A stretch of DNA of 64,000 bases. It comes from Paraburkholderia monticola (GTDB taxonomy: Bacteria; Pseudomonadota; Gammaproteobacteria; Burkholderiales; Burkholderiaceae). This document shows positions 31,769 to 40,547 of the stretch, in pieces. The stretch lies in the NCBI RefSeq assembly GCF_001580545.1, contig NZ_LRBG01000039.1, positions 496,001 to 560,000 of the forward strand. The letters run 5' to 3'. The number at the start of each line of letters is the position of its first letter. Position 1 is the stretch's first letter. The notes under the pieces were generated by a model. That model made no database searches and was not told where the DNA came from. It saw only the letters and a list, made by a program, of their open reading frames with translations. Made by a program: the position numbers and the translations under genes.

Positions 31769-32338
31769 CGCGTTCGGCTAGCGAGCCTCGCGCTCGCGAC
31801 TCGCCCCTCTCTCCTACGCATCTGACACGGCTTCGCCGATCGCTCGCAAAGCCCCGCCGGGCGGGCGTTTCGGCCATACGCCGAAGTTTTCGCTATCCAA
31901 TCCTCCCTATTTCAGGCATCATATTGCAATAGTTGCACCTCGCACCCATATAGCACTGGCAGCACCAGGCAGTCTCAAACCGGCATCTCCGCACTACCCC
32001 CGACTGTTCGACCGCCGCTCACCAGCGGTCCCGTCATTCCGGCAATGCGCCGCCTGCATTCGCCGTCGCGAGAAGTACACCGAGCGGTTCAGCATCATGC
32101 GTCCAGCGTGCGAATCGCGTCGCGTCAGCGTTTTTTCGGTCGAATCCGCGCTTTCGCGCGACCGCTCGAGCCATTGTCATTGAGCCCGCCAGGTCTGGCA
32201 GACCTGTGCCAACCACATTTATCGCGGCGCGCCGCTTGGTGCTGCGCCGCCGGTCCGCGTCGTGACGCGTCGTGACGCTGCTGCCGAAAGCAGCGCCACC
32301 CGAGCGGTTCGCGGACCACGCCATACAGGACACTTTTT
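31769..32338. other. Intergenic stretch, 570 bases
   Basis: No gene supported on either strand; short open frames lack ribosome sites and conserved motifs. Lower GC than neighbours around 31870-31960. Probably the promoter region for the small genes downstream. Confidence 0.4.
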
Positions 32339-32623
32339 ATGATGACTCCAGCAATCAAGACCTACAAAGGTTACGAAATTCACCCGCTCGTTTATCCGCG
32401 CCGTCCCGCGGGCGCAGAAACGACGCGCAATCCCGGCGCCGGTTACGACGCGTCGGTGCGGATCTGCCGCGTCGGCGCCAATGCGGCGGCCGACGGCCGG
32501 GTGTTCCGCCTGCAGTATCTGTTTCCGTTCGACGGCATGGGTAAGGCGCGCATCGCGTGCATGGCGCATGCGGAACGGTTGATCGACGGCCAGGTGAGCG
32601 GTCAATCGGTCGCCGATCTTTGA
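32339..32623 (+). CDS. Small conserved protein with YKGYE start motif, 94 aa
   Basis: MMTPAIKTYKGYEIHPLVYPRR, later GYDASVRICRVGANAA and FPFDGMGKARIACMAHAERLID. AGGA upstream. Resembles the shorter protein at 54237 in its opening (YKGYE) and its final His/Ala/Glu helix, pointing to a lineage-specific family of small cytosolic proteins. Function unknown. Confidence 0.65.
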   Translation: MMTPAIKTYKGYEIHPLVYPRRPAGAETTRNPGAGYDASVRICRVGANAAADGRVFRLQYLFPFDGMGKARIACMAHAERLIDGQVSGQSVADL

Positions 32624-32758
32624 GCGGCGTCATCGCCGCGTCACTGATGTCGAGCAGCGTGCTTGCGGGCGCCGCTGCTTTTTCAACGAATTCACAGTCG
32701 CGCTGCTTGCAATGCGCGCGGCCGACTGCCCCTTTATCCCATCGACCAGGAGTTATGC

Positions 32759-33028
32759 ATGGCGAAAGAAGAACTGCTTGAACTTGACGGTATCGTCGAC
32801 GAAGTACTTCCGGATAGCCGCTACCGCGTGACGCTCGACAACGGCGTCGTGGTCGGCGCCTATGCGTCCGGACGCATGCGCAAGAACCATATCCGTATTC
32901 TCGCGGGCGATCGCGTGACGCTCGAACTGTCGGTCTACGACCTGACCAAGGGGCGGATCAATTTCCGTCACAAGGACGAGCGCTCGGGCGGCGGCGCGCC
33001 ACGCTCGGCGCCGCAGCGACGCCGGTAA
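32759..33028 (+). CDS. infA: Translation initiation factor IF-1, second copy type
   Basis: 89 aa S1-like OB-fold: MAKEELLELDGIVDEVLPDS, RVTLDNGVVVGAYASGRMRK, HIRILAGDRVTLELSVYDLTKGRI. Typical IF-1 is 72 aa; this one has a basic C-terminal extension (KDERSGGGAPRSAPQRRR). It lies outside any ribosomal-protein cluster, as the second infA of Burkholderiaceae does. AGGAG upstream. Confidence 0.92.
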   Translation: MAKEELLELDGIVDEVLPDSRYRVTLDNGVVVGAYASGRMRKNHIRILAGDRVTLELSVYDLTKGRINFRHKDERSGGGAPRSAPQRRR

Positions 33029-33191
33029 GTAGCGGTCTCGGCCCCGCACCGCGTACCTGTGAAGTCTTGCAGGTCACGCGGGCAGTGCGCCCGAACGACA
33101 TGTGAAAGCGCGGGCCCTGCCGACTCGCGCTTGATCTTCCGACTCCGCGCCACCTTCGCAATGAAGGCCGCGAGCGTCGCAGCGCATCTCG

Positions 33192-33935
33192 CTAGACCCC
33201 AAACACCGCTCCCAAATCCTCCCCACCCGCGCTTCTGCGCACCTGCTCCACCACCCGCTCCTCCAACTCCGACAGATGCTCGCGCATCGACGTCAATGCG
33301 GCCTGCAGATCGCCGGCATCGAGTGCATCGATGATCCGCGCGTGCTCATCGGCTGAACAGCTCGAACCCTTCGACGGATCGAACAGCGCCTTGTACAGCT
33401 CGGTCTTCGCGACCAGTTGCCCGACCAGCCCCAGCAACTCGGTGCCACCCGCCAGTTCCGTCAGCAGCACGTGAAACTGACCGGCGAGGCGCACGGATTC
33501 ATCGATGGCGCCGGCTCGCAGCGCCTTTTCCTCGCTGCGCACATGCGCGCGCAAACGCCGCTTGTGCGCCGCGCCCAGCGCCCCGCACAGCGTCGCGACG
33601 ATGCCCGCCTCGACGATCTGCCGCGCGCGATACACCTGGCGAATGTCCTCCTCCGACGGCGACGGCACGAACGCGCCGCGATTCGCCTCGAGCACGAGCT
33701 TGCCCTCGAAGCCTAGCCGCGCGAGCACCTTGCGCAGCGCGCCGCGCGTGCAGCCGAACGCGGCCGCGAGATCGCGCTCGACCAGTTGCGCGCCCGGCCG
33801 CAAACGCCCTTGCAGCAGGGCTGCGGTGATCGACGCATAGACGCGCTCTTCGACGCTCGACGAGGCGTCGTCGCTGGCGGCGGAAGCGGATGGAGCCGAA
33901 ACGGCGTGGGAAGAACGCGGGGAACGCGTAGCCAT
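33192..33935 (-). CDS. GntR-family (FadR/FCD) transcriptional regulator
   Basis: 247 aa. N-terminal wHTH (RVYASITAALLQGRLRPGAQ, then LAAAFGCTRGALRKVLARLG) and C-terminal FCD helical domain with metal or ligand residues in ELAGGTELLGLVGQL and DEHARIIDALDAGDLQAA. Divergent from an MFS exporter or importer gene; the shared region holds two TGGTNNACCA palindromes that fit a FadR-like operator, so local autoregulation plus control of the transporter is likely. Confidence 0.9.
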   Translation of the reverse strand: MATRSPRSSHAVSAPSASAASDDASSSVEERVYASITAALLQGRLRPGAQLVERDLAAAFGCTRGALRKVLARLGFEGKLVLEANRGAFVPSPSEEDIRQVYRARQIVEAGIVATLCGALGAAHKRRLRAHVRSEEKALRAGAIDESVRLAGQFHVLLTELAGGTELLGLVGQLVAKTELYKALFDPSKGSSCSADEHARIIDALDAGDLQAALTSMREHLSELEERVVEQVRRSAGGEDLGAVFGV

Positions 33936-34055
33936 GATTTCAGTGCTCGTAGACGGTGGAAAACAACAAAGGAACGGCGCCGCAGCATTCTAGCGATGCC
34001 CCTCGCACAACGCCAATCTGCAGGGCCATGCCGCCGCTTATACCGGACATTCGCC

Positions 34056-34073
34056 AAAATGGTTAACCATTTT
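34056..34073. promoter_or_regulatory. Perfect 18-bp palindrome, putative GntR operator
   Basis: AAAATGGTTAACCATTTT is self-complementary over all 18 bases; core TGGTTAACCA. A second core, TGGTTGACCA, lies at 34083-34092. Both fit the TGGT-n-ACCA pattern of FadR-subfamily regulators and lie between the divergent GntR and MFS genes. Confidence 0.7.
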
Positions 34074-34082
34074 AGGTTAATA

Positions 34083-34092
34083 TGGTTGACCA
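34083..34092. promoter_or_regulatory. Second putative GntR operator core
   Basis: TGGTTGACCA, 23 bases (about two helical turns) downstream of the first core and nearer the MFS gene start. Confidence 0.6.
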
Positions 34093-34139
34093 AAACGGAG
34101 ACTGCAACGTTTTTCCGCGGTCCAACTCTCAGGCCCACG

Positions 34140-35381
34140 ATGAATCTGCCCACCACCGCCACCTCTCCCCGCCCCTCCGCGAAGCGCGCTCGCTCGGCGC
34201 TGACGTGGCACGAGCTCACGTGGCTCGGCGCGATCGTCCTGATCGGCATCAATCTGCGCCCGCTGCTGACCTCGATCAGCCCGTTGATGACAACGATTCG
34301 CGACGCGACCGGCCTCAGCTTCTACGGCGCGTCGCTACTGACCAGTCTGCCGGTCGTTGCGATGGGCGTCGGCGCATTCGGCGCGGCGGCGTTGACCCGC
34401 AGCGTCGGCGAAACGCGCGGGGTCGCGCTTGGGCTCATCGCGATCGCGCTGGCGTGCGCGGCGCGCTGGGTGGCGTCGAGCGGTTTCACGCTGCTCGCCA
34501 CGGCGCTGCTCGCGGGCGCCGGCGTCGCCGCGATCCAGGCGCTGCTGCCCGCCGTCATCAAGCAGCGCTTCCCGGCGCGCGTGCCGCTCGCGATGGGCGT
34601 GTTCTCCGCATCGATCATGGGCGGCGGCGGCCTCGGCGCGAGTCTGAGTCCGTGGGTCGGCCGTGCGATGCAGTCCTGGCACGCGGGGCTTGCGGTGTGG
34701 GCGCTGCCCGCCTGCGTCGCGCTCGCATGCTGGTGGCTGCTGACACGTCGGCATGCCGTGGCCCACGCCGCGGCTAGCACGCCTGACGCCTCCGCGCCGG
34801 CGTTCTCGCCGTGGACCACGCGGCGCGCATGGACGCTCGGCCTGTACTTCGGCATCGTCAACGGCGGCTACACGAGTCTGGTCGCGTGGCTGCCGGCGTT
34901 CTATCAGCAGCGCGGCGCGAGCGTCGCGGCGAGCGGTTCGCTGCTCGCGGCGATGACGGTCTTCCAGGCCGCGTCGGCGTTGCTGTTGCCGCTTGCCGCG
35001 GCATCGTTCCGCGATCGCCGCCCGTGGCTGATGCTTGGCCTGTCCGCGCAATTGGCCGGCATGCTCGGCCTGATCGCACTGCCTGACGCCGCGCCGCTGC
35101 TGTGGGTGGGTGTGGCGGGTGCGGGGCTCGGCGGCGTGTTTTCGCTGACGCTCGTGACCGCGATGGATCACTCGGCCGATCATCGCGTGGCCGGCCAACT
35201 GGTCGCGTTCACGCAGGGCGTCGGCTTTATCGTCGCGGCCGTGGCGCCGCTCGTGGCGGGCATCGTGCGCGGGTGGAGCGGCGGCTTCGTGGCCGCCTGG
35301 ATCATGCTCGCCGGCTGCATCGCCGCGATGATGGCGGTGACGCTGCTGTTTTCGCCGCGCAGTTATTCGCGCTGGCTTTGA
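34140..35381 (+). CDS. CynX/NimT-family MFS transporter
   Basis: 413 aa, 12 membrane helices. N-terminal GIVLIGINLRPLLTSISPL-like helix (IGINLRPLLTSISPLM) is the hallmark of the CynX/NimT branch (cyanate or 2-nitroimidazole transport); VIKQRFPARVPLAMGVFSAS is the loop 4-5 motif. Substrate uncertain. Divergent from the GntR regulator and probably under its control. Confidence 0.88.
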   Translation: MNLPTTATSPRPSAKRARSALTWHELTWLGAIVLIGINLRPLLTSISPLMTTIRDATGLSFYGASLLTSLPVVAMGVGAFGAAALTRSVGETRGVALGLIAIALACAARWVASSGFTLLATALLAGAGVAAIQALLPAVIKQRFPARVPLAMGVFSASIMGGGGLGASLSPWVGRAMQSWHAGLAVWALPACVALACWWLLTRRHAVAHAAASTPDASAPAFSPWTTRRAWTLGLYFGIVNGGYTSLVAWLPAFYQQRGASVAASGSLLAAMTVFQAASALLLPLAAASFRDRRPWLMLGLSAQLAGMLGLIALPDAAPLLWVGVAGAGLGGVFSLTLVTAMDHSADHRVAGQLVAFTQGVGFIVAAVAPLVAGIVRGWSGGFVAAWIMLAGCIAAMMAVTLLFSPRSYSRWL

Positions 35382-35646
35382 GACTTCGGCCACTGCCGTT
35401 TTGTACTTGATGCGCCGCTTCGGTGCATCGGACGTCGGCGGCCGTCCATGCCCCGCGCCGGTGCAACGCCACCGACGTGGCCGCGCCGCCGCTTCCCTCA
35501 ACGCCTTGCAGCCATCAGCGGCGAAATTCCCGGCGACTCCCGCCAGTCCCCCGCACACATCCTCACACACCTCGCCAGCGCACGCCGGACGAAGACTGGC
35601 ACGCCCATTGCTTTATAGAGAGTCAGCTGTCCCTTCCCCCGACTCC

Positions 35647-36222
35647 ATGCTGCGTGTTCTCCTTGTCACCGACACCGACAAACCCATCGGCGATCTGCGC
35701 GACGCGCTCGCACGTCTCGGCTGCGAGATGCTCGCCGGCACCGCGACGCCGCAGGCGCTGCATCGCGCGGTGCAGGACGAGCGGCCCGACGTCATCATCA
35801 TCGATACGGAGTCGCCGTCGCGCGATACGCTCGAACAGCTCGCCGTGATGCACGCGAGCGCGCCGCGCCCCGTGCTGATGTTCAGCCACGACGCGAACCA
35901 GCAATTGATCCGCGAGGCGGTCAACGCGGGCGTCACCGCGTATCTGGTCGAAGGCCTCGCGAGCGAACGGCTCGCGCCGATCCTCGAAGTCGCGCTCGCG
36001 CGATTCGCGCAGGAGTCGCAATTGCGCGAACGGCTCGCGCAGGCCGAGAACGAACTGGCCGAGCGCAAGCTGATCGATCGTGCGAAACGCCTGCTGATGG
36101 ACCAGCAGAAACTCACCGAACCGGCCGCCTACGCGAGTCTGCGCAAACGCGCGATGAACCAGGGTGTCAAACTCGCCGAGGTCGCGCGCGAGGTCGTCGC
36201 GTCGGCCGGCTTGCTCAAATGA
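35647..36222 (+). CDS. nasT: ANTAR-domain response regulator NasT
   Basis: 191 aa. N-terminal receiver-like domain (LRVLLVTDTDKPIGDLRDAL; PDVIIIDTESPSRDTLEQL) and C-terminal ANTAR RNA-binding domain (ERKLIDRAKRLLMDQQKLTEPAAYASLRKRAM). NasT binds paired hairpins in leader RNA of nitrate assimilation operons and prevents termination; without nitrate it is held by NasS, encoded immediately downstream. ATG 35647. Confidence 0.92.
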   Translation: MLRVLLVTDTDKPIGDLRDALARLGCEMLAGTATPQALHRAVQDERPDVIIIDTESPSRDTLEQLAVMHASAPRPVLMFSHDANQQLIREAVNAGVTAYLVEGLASERLAPILEVALARFAQESQLRERLAQAENELAERKLIDRAKRLLMDQQKLTEPAAYASLRKRAMNQGVKLAEVAREVVASAGLLK

Positions 36223-36229
36223 TGCGCTC

Positions 36230-37381
36230 ATGAATCCAGCCACTTCCGTCACCGCAGCGGCCATTGCGGAGCCGCTCGAAAAGACCCATCTGCGCCTCGG
36301 CTTCGTCGCGTTGTCCGACGCGGCACCGCTGATCGCCGCGAAGCTGCTCGAGTTCGGCCACGCGCACGGGCTCACGCTCGAGTTGTGCCGCCAGCCGTCG
36401 TGGGCCGCCGTGCGCGACAAGCTGCTGTCGGGCGATCTCGACGCCGCGCACGCGCTTTACGGGCTCGTCTATGGCGTGCAGCTCGGCCTCGGCAGTCCAC
36501 GCACCGACATGGCCGTGCTGATGGTGCTGAACCGCAACGGCCAGGCGATCACGCTGTCGAATCGGCTCGCCGATCTGCTCGTGAAGCACCGGACATTACG
36601 TGACGCGCTCGCGGCGCTCGGCCGCAAGCCCGTGTTCGCGCACACCTTCCCGACCGGCACGCACGCCATGTGGCTGTATTACTGGCTCGCGGCGCAAGGC
36701 GTCGATCCGTTGCGCGATGTCGACAGCGTCGCGATTCCGCCACCGCAGATGGTCGCCGCGCTCGCCGAAGACCGGCTCGATGGTCTCTGCGTCGGCGAAC
36801 CATGGAATGCGATGGCCGAGGCGCACGGCGTCGGCAGAACGATCGCCTATACGAGCGAGGTCTGGCCCGAGCATCCCGAGAAAGTGCTCGCCTGCCGGCG
36901 CGACTTCGTCGATACGCATCCGCGCACGACGCGCGCGCTCGTGCAGACCGTGCTCGAAGCATGCCGCTGGCTCGACGGCGCCGGGCATCGCGACGAAATC
37001 GCGGGCTGGCTCGCGCGACCCGATTACATCGGTATCGACGAGACGTTGATTGCAGCGCGGCTTGGCAATCACGTCGACACGGCGAACCCGCGCCGCCTGC
37101 CGATGCGTTTCTTCGACGACGGGGCGGTCAACTATCCGCATCCCGCCGAAGGCGCCTGGTTCCTGACGCAGTTCGAGCGCTGGGGGATCATCGATGCGCG
37201 CAACGATTACGAGGCGATCGCCGCGAGCATCAATCAGACGCGGCTGTATCGCGAGGCCGCCGCGCGCGTGAACGTGGCGGTGCCCGGCGAGGACGTGACG
37301 CGGGAATTGATCGATGGCGAGCTGTGGGGAAGCGGCTCACCCTCCACCGGGTACGCGCGGCGTTTTGCGATCCGCCGCTAA
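36230..37381 (+). CDS. nasS: NasS-type nitrate-sensing protein (NrtA/CmpA family)
   Basis: 383 aa, periplasmic-binding-protein fold of the NrtA/CmpA family but without signal peptide, as expected for the cytosolic sensor NasS. Conserved parts: LRLGFVALSDAAPLIAAKLL, YGVQLGLGSPRTDMAVLMVL, FAHTFPTGTHAMWLYYWLA and DGLCVGEPWNAMA. Starts 7 bases after nasT stop, so co-translated. Nitrate or nitrite assimilation genes themselves are not in this window. Confidence 0.9.
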   Translation: MNPATSVTAAAIAEPLEKTHLRLGFVALSDAAPLIAAKLLEFGHAHGLTLELCRQPSWAAVRDKLLSGDLDAAHALYGLVYGVQLGLGSPRTDMAVLMVLNRNGQAITLSNRLADLLVKHRTLRDALAALGRKPVFAHTFPTGTHAMWLYYWLAAQGVDPLRDVDSVAIPPPQMVAALAEDRLDGLCVGEPWNAMAEAHGVGRTIAYTSEVWPEHPEKVLACRRDFVDTHPRTTRALVQTVLEACRWLDGAGHRDEIAGWLARPDYIGIDETLIAARLGNHVDTANPRRLPMRFFDDGAVNYPHPAEGAWFLTQFERWGIIDARNDYEAIAASINQTRLYREAAARVNVAVPGEDVTRELIDGELWGSGSPSTGYARRFAIRR

Positions 37382-37413
37382 GGCGGATCGCACGCAAAAG
37401 CTAAAGGCGATGC

Positions 37414-38424
37414 TCAGAAGTTGTACTTGTCGATATTGCTGGCATCGAACGTGGTCGGCGGTCCGAGGATGATTTCGCCTTGCGCGCCGATGGTGCGCTT
37501 GCCGAGCTTGCCGGCGTCGAAGGTTTCGCCTTCCTTACCCGTGATCTTGCCCGACGCGAGCGACGCCGCCGCGTACGCGGCCAGATAGCCGAGTTCGTTC
37601 GGATCCCACAACTGGAACGCGGTCACCGTGCCGTTCTTCACGAACGCGCGCATCTGGTTCGGCGTGCCGAGCCCCGTCACCGCCACCTTGCCCTTGCTCG
37701 ACGACGACGAGATATAGCGCGCCGCCGCCGCGATGCCGACCGTCGTCGGCGCGACGATGGCCTTCAGGTTCGGATACGCCTGCAGCAAACCCTGCGTTTC
37801 GACGAAGGACTTCTGATCGTCGTCGTTGCCGTAGGCGATCTTGACCAGCTTGATCTTCGAATACTCGGGCTTCTTCAGCTCTTCCTGCATCCACTTGATC
37901 CACGTGTTCTGGTTCGTCGCGTTCGGCGTCGCCGACAGGATCGCGAATTCGCCCTCGCCGCCCATCAGCTTCGCGACCAGTTGCACCTGGCCGCGGCCGA
38001 TCCCCTCCGCGTTCGCCTGATTGACGAACAGCTGCCGGCCTTCGGGCGCGGTATCGGAGTCGAACGTGACGACCTTGATGCCCTGGCCCATCGCCTTCTT
38101 CAGATACGGCACGACCGCGTTCGCGTCGTTCGCGGCAATCACGATCGCATCCTGATGCTGCGTGATCAGCGTGTTGATGTACGACACCTGCGACGACGCG
38201 CCCGCATCCGACGGCCCCACCGCCTTGCCCACCCCGCCGAACTCCTTGATCGCGGCGAGGCCGCCATCGTCGGCGATCACTTCGTACGGGTTGTTGATCT
38301 GCTTCGGCACGAACGCGATCTTCAGCCCGCTTTTCAGGTCCGCGGCGAACGCGCCGCCGCAACTGATCGCGAGCAACGCGGCGCATAGCGCGGCCGTGCC
38401 GGTGTGACGTAGAGGTTTGAACAT
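37414..38424 (-). CDS. rhaS: Rhamnose ABC transporter substrate-binding protein
   Basis: 336 aa periplasmic sugar-binding protein of the RbsB-like family. Signal peptide MFKPLRHTGTAALCAALLAI ending AFA; then LKIAFVPKQINNPYEVIADD, typical of rhamnose-binding proteins. Ligand segments include VVTFDSDTAPEGRQLFVNQAN and TGLGTPNQMRAFVKNG. First acting component of the uptake system whose permeases and ATPase follow upstream in DNA order on the same strand (it is the last gene of the ABC set). Confidence 0.92.
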   Translation of the reverse strand: MFKPLRHTGTAALCAALLAISCGGAFAADLKSGLKIAFVPKQINNPYEVIADDGGLAAIKEFGGVGKAVGPSDAGASSQVSYINTLITQHQDAIVIAANDANAVVPYLKKAMGQGIKVVTFDSDTAPEGRQLFVNQANAEGIGRGQVQLVAKLMGGEGEFAILSATPNATNQNTWIKWMQEELKKPEYSKIKLVKIAYGNDDDQKSFVETQGLLQAYPNLKAIVAPTTVGIAAAARYISSSSSKGKVAVTGLGTPNQMRAFVKNGTVTAFQLWDPNELGYLAAYAAASLASGKITGKEGETFDAGKLGKRTIGAQGEIILGPPTTFDASNIDKYNF

Positions 38425-38467
38425 AAAGTGTCTCCTGCGTTGTTGTTGGACAGAGTGGGGAACCGGA

Positions 38468-39499
38468 TTAGCTTGCCGATGAAGCAGACGCGGCGGCGGA
38501 CTTCGCGATGAAACGCCGGTCGCGCGCCGCCCGCCAGCGCGCGACGAGGTTGGGAATCAGCACCGACGCGAGCAGCAGCACGCCGGTCACGATGGTCAGC
38601 GTTTCGCTCGATACGTCATCGAGCGTCAACGCGTTCTTCAGCACGCCGATGATCAGCAGCGACAACAACACACCGACCATCGAGCCGCGTCCGCCGAAAA
38701 TGCTGACGCCGCCGAACAGCACCGCCGCGATCACAGACAACTCGAAGCCCTCGCCGTTATCGCCGCGCGCACTCGTGAAGCGCAGCGTATAGACGATGCC
38801 GGCGAGCGCGCTGACGAGCCCCGACATCACGAACAGACGCAAGCGGATCTTCGCGACCTCGATGCCGGAGAACGCGGCGGCGGTCGGGTTCGCGCCGATC
38901 GCATAGAGGCTGCGGCCGAACGCGGTGGCTTGCAGCAGCACGGTGAACAGCACGGCCGCGACGATCACGATCACGAACGGCAACGGAATGAACGTGGGCC
39001 CCAACGTGTCCATGCCGAACGCCGTGTACGCGGCCGGAAAATCCGCGACCGCCTGATCGCCGAGCAGCACATACGCGAGGCCGCGAAACAGCGCGAGCGT
39101 ACCGATCGTGACCGCGAGCGACGGCAGGTTCAGCTTGACGATCACGAGGCCGTTCAGCAGTCCCGCCAGCGCGCCCGCGATCAGCACCAGCACGATCACG
39201 ACCGGCATCGGCAGCCCCATGTGCCACAGCACGCCCATCAGCGCGCTCGATGCGCCCAGCACCGACGCGACCGACAGATCGATTTCGGCGGCGACGATGA
39301 TCAGCGTCATCGGCAGTGCCATCAACGCGATTTCCGTCAGATCGGCGAATACGTTGCTCAGGTTCGCGCCGCTCAGAAACACCGGCGACAACCAGCGCCC
39401 CAACCCCAGCGACACGATCAGCACGACCACCAGCAACACTTCCCATTGCAGCGGCGTTTCGCGTTTGCGCGTGAGCAGCGCGGAATCGGGTTTAGCCAT
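38468..39499 (-). CDS. rhaQ: Rhamnose ABC transporter permease 1
   Basis: 343 aa BPD_transp_2 permease with about 9-10 helices. TLIIVAAEIDLSVASVLGAS near residue 65 and AAAFSGIEVAKIRLRLFVMSG are the RbsC-type signatures including the EAA-like loop. Pairs with the permease just upstream (8-base overlap). Assignment to Q versus P follows order only. Confidence 0.88.
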   Translation of the reverse strand: MAKPDSALLTRKRETPLQWEVLLVVVLIVSLGLGRWLSPVFLSGANLSNVFADLTEIALMALPMTLIIVAAEIDLSVASVLGASSALMGVLWHMGLPMPVVIVLVLIAGALAGLLNGLVIVKLNLPSLAVTIGTLALFRGLAYVLLGDQAVADFPAAYTAFGMDTLGPTFIPLPFVIVIVAAVLFTVLLQATAFGRSLYAIGANPTAAAFSGIEVAKIRLRLFVMSGLVSALAGIVYTLRFTSARGDNGEGFELSVIAAVLFGGVSIFGGRGSMVGVLLSLLIIGVLKNALTLDDVSSETLTIVTGVLLLASVLIPNLVARWRAARDRRFIAKSAAASASSAS

Positions 39500-40547
39500 G
39501 ATCGCGTTTCCTCATCATGCGTTTGGCGACGGAGCGGGCCAGCAACGTATCGGCGGCGATCGCGGCGACGATCAGCGCGCCCTGGATCGCCTGCTCCCAG
39601 AACGGCGACACGTGCAGCACGACGAGCGCGATGCTGATCACGCCGAGCACGAGCGCACCGAGCGTGGCGCCGAGGATCGTGCCGACGCCGCCGGTAATCG
39701 CGACGCTGCCGACCACCGCGGCCGCGACGACCTGCAATTCGATGCCCTTCGCGGTGCTCGCATCGACGGTGCCAAAGCGCGCGAGCCACAACGCGCCCGC
39801 GAAGCCCGCGATCGCGCCGGACAGCAGAAAGCCCGACATCACACGGCGCTCGACGTTCACACCCGCGAGCCGCGCGGCCTCAGGATTCGAGCCGATCGCG
39901 TAGTGCTCGCGACCGCCCCGAAACTGCTTCAGATACACGGACAGACCGGCCAGCACGACGACCGCGATCAGCGCGAGCGTCGGGATGCCGAGCAGCGTGC
40001 CGGTCGCGAGCCGCGAATAGGCGTCGGGCAGACTGGTCGCGTTGATCTGGCCGCCGTGCACCCACGCGTAATCGGCGCCGCGAAAGATGTACAGCGTCGA
40101 GAGCGTTGCCACGAGCGAAGGCACGCGCCCCACCGCGACGAGCAGCGCGTTGATGCCGCCCGCGACGAGCCCGATCGCGAGCCCCGCGGCCAGCGCGACG
40201 AGCACCGGCATATGCGGCAACGCCACGTACAGGCTGCCGACCGCGTACGCGCTGACGCCCACCGTCGAGCCGACCGACAGATCGATATGCCGCATCAGGA
40301 TCACGACGGTCATGCCGGCCGTCAGCAGACCGATGATCGAGACGTTCAGCAGCACGTCGCGCAGATTCTGCAGATTCAGGAACTGCGGCCTCGCGATCCC
40401 GGTCCCCACGATCAGCAGGATCAGTACGACGAACAAAGTGGTTTCGCGGCTCTTCGCGATGCTCGCGACGAGACCGCCCGACGAAGCGGCGGACCGCTTC
40501 GGCAGCGACTGCTGGACCGGCGCGGGATGGGTCGAATGGCGCATCAT
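39492..40547 (-). CDS. rhaP: Rhamnose ABC transporter permease 2
   Basis: 351 aa sugar permease. VVILMRHIDLSVGSTVGVS and NPEAARLAGVNVERRVMSGF are the conserved motifs. N-terminal 35 residues are polar and cytosolic. Overlaps the ATPase gene stop by 4 bases and the next permease start by 8 bases, so all are one transcript. Confidence 0.88.
   Translation of the reverse strand: MMRHSTHPAPVQQSLPKRSAASSGGLVASIAKSRETTLFVVLILLIVGTGIARPQFLNLQNLRDVLLNVSIIGLLTAGMTVVILMRHIDLSVGSTVGVSAYAVGSLYVALPHMPVLVALAAGLAIGLVAGGINALLVAVGRVPSLVATLSTLYIFRGADYAWVHGGQINATSLPDAYSRLATGTLLGIPTLALIAVVVLAGLSVYLKQFRGGREHYAIGSNPEAARLAGVNVERRVMSGFLLSGAIAGFAGALWLARFGTVDASTAKGIELQVVAAAVVGSVAITGGVGTILGATLGALVLGVISIALVVLHVSPFWEQAIQGALIVAAIAADTLLARSVAKRMMRKRDHG

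Noticed and set aside
31769..32338. Several 60-99-codon frames in the gap before the 32339 gene
   Set aside because: Conflicting frames on both strands without ribosome sites or biased codons.
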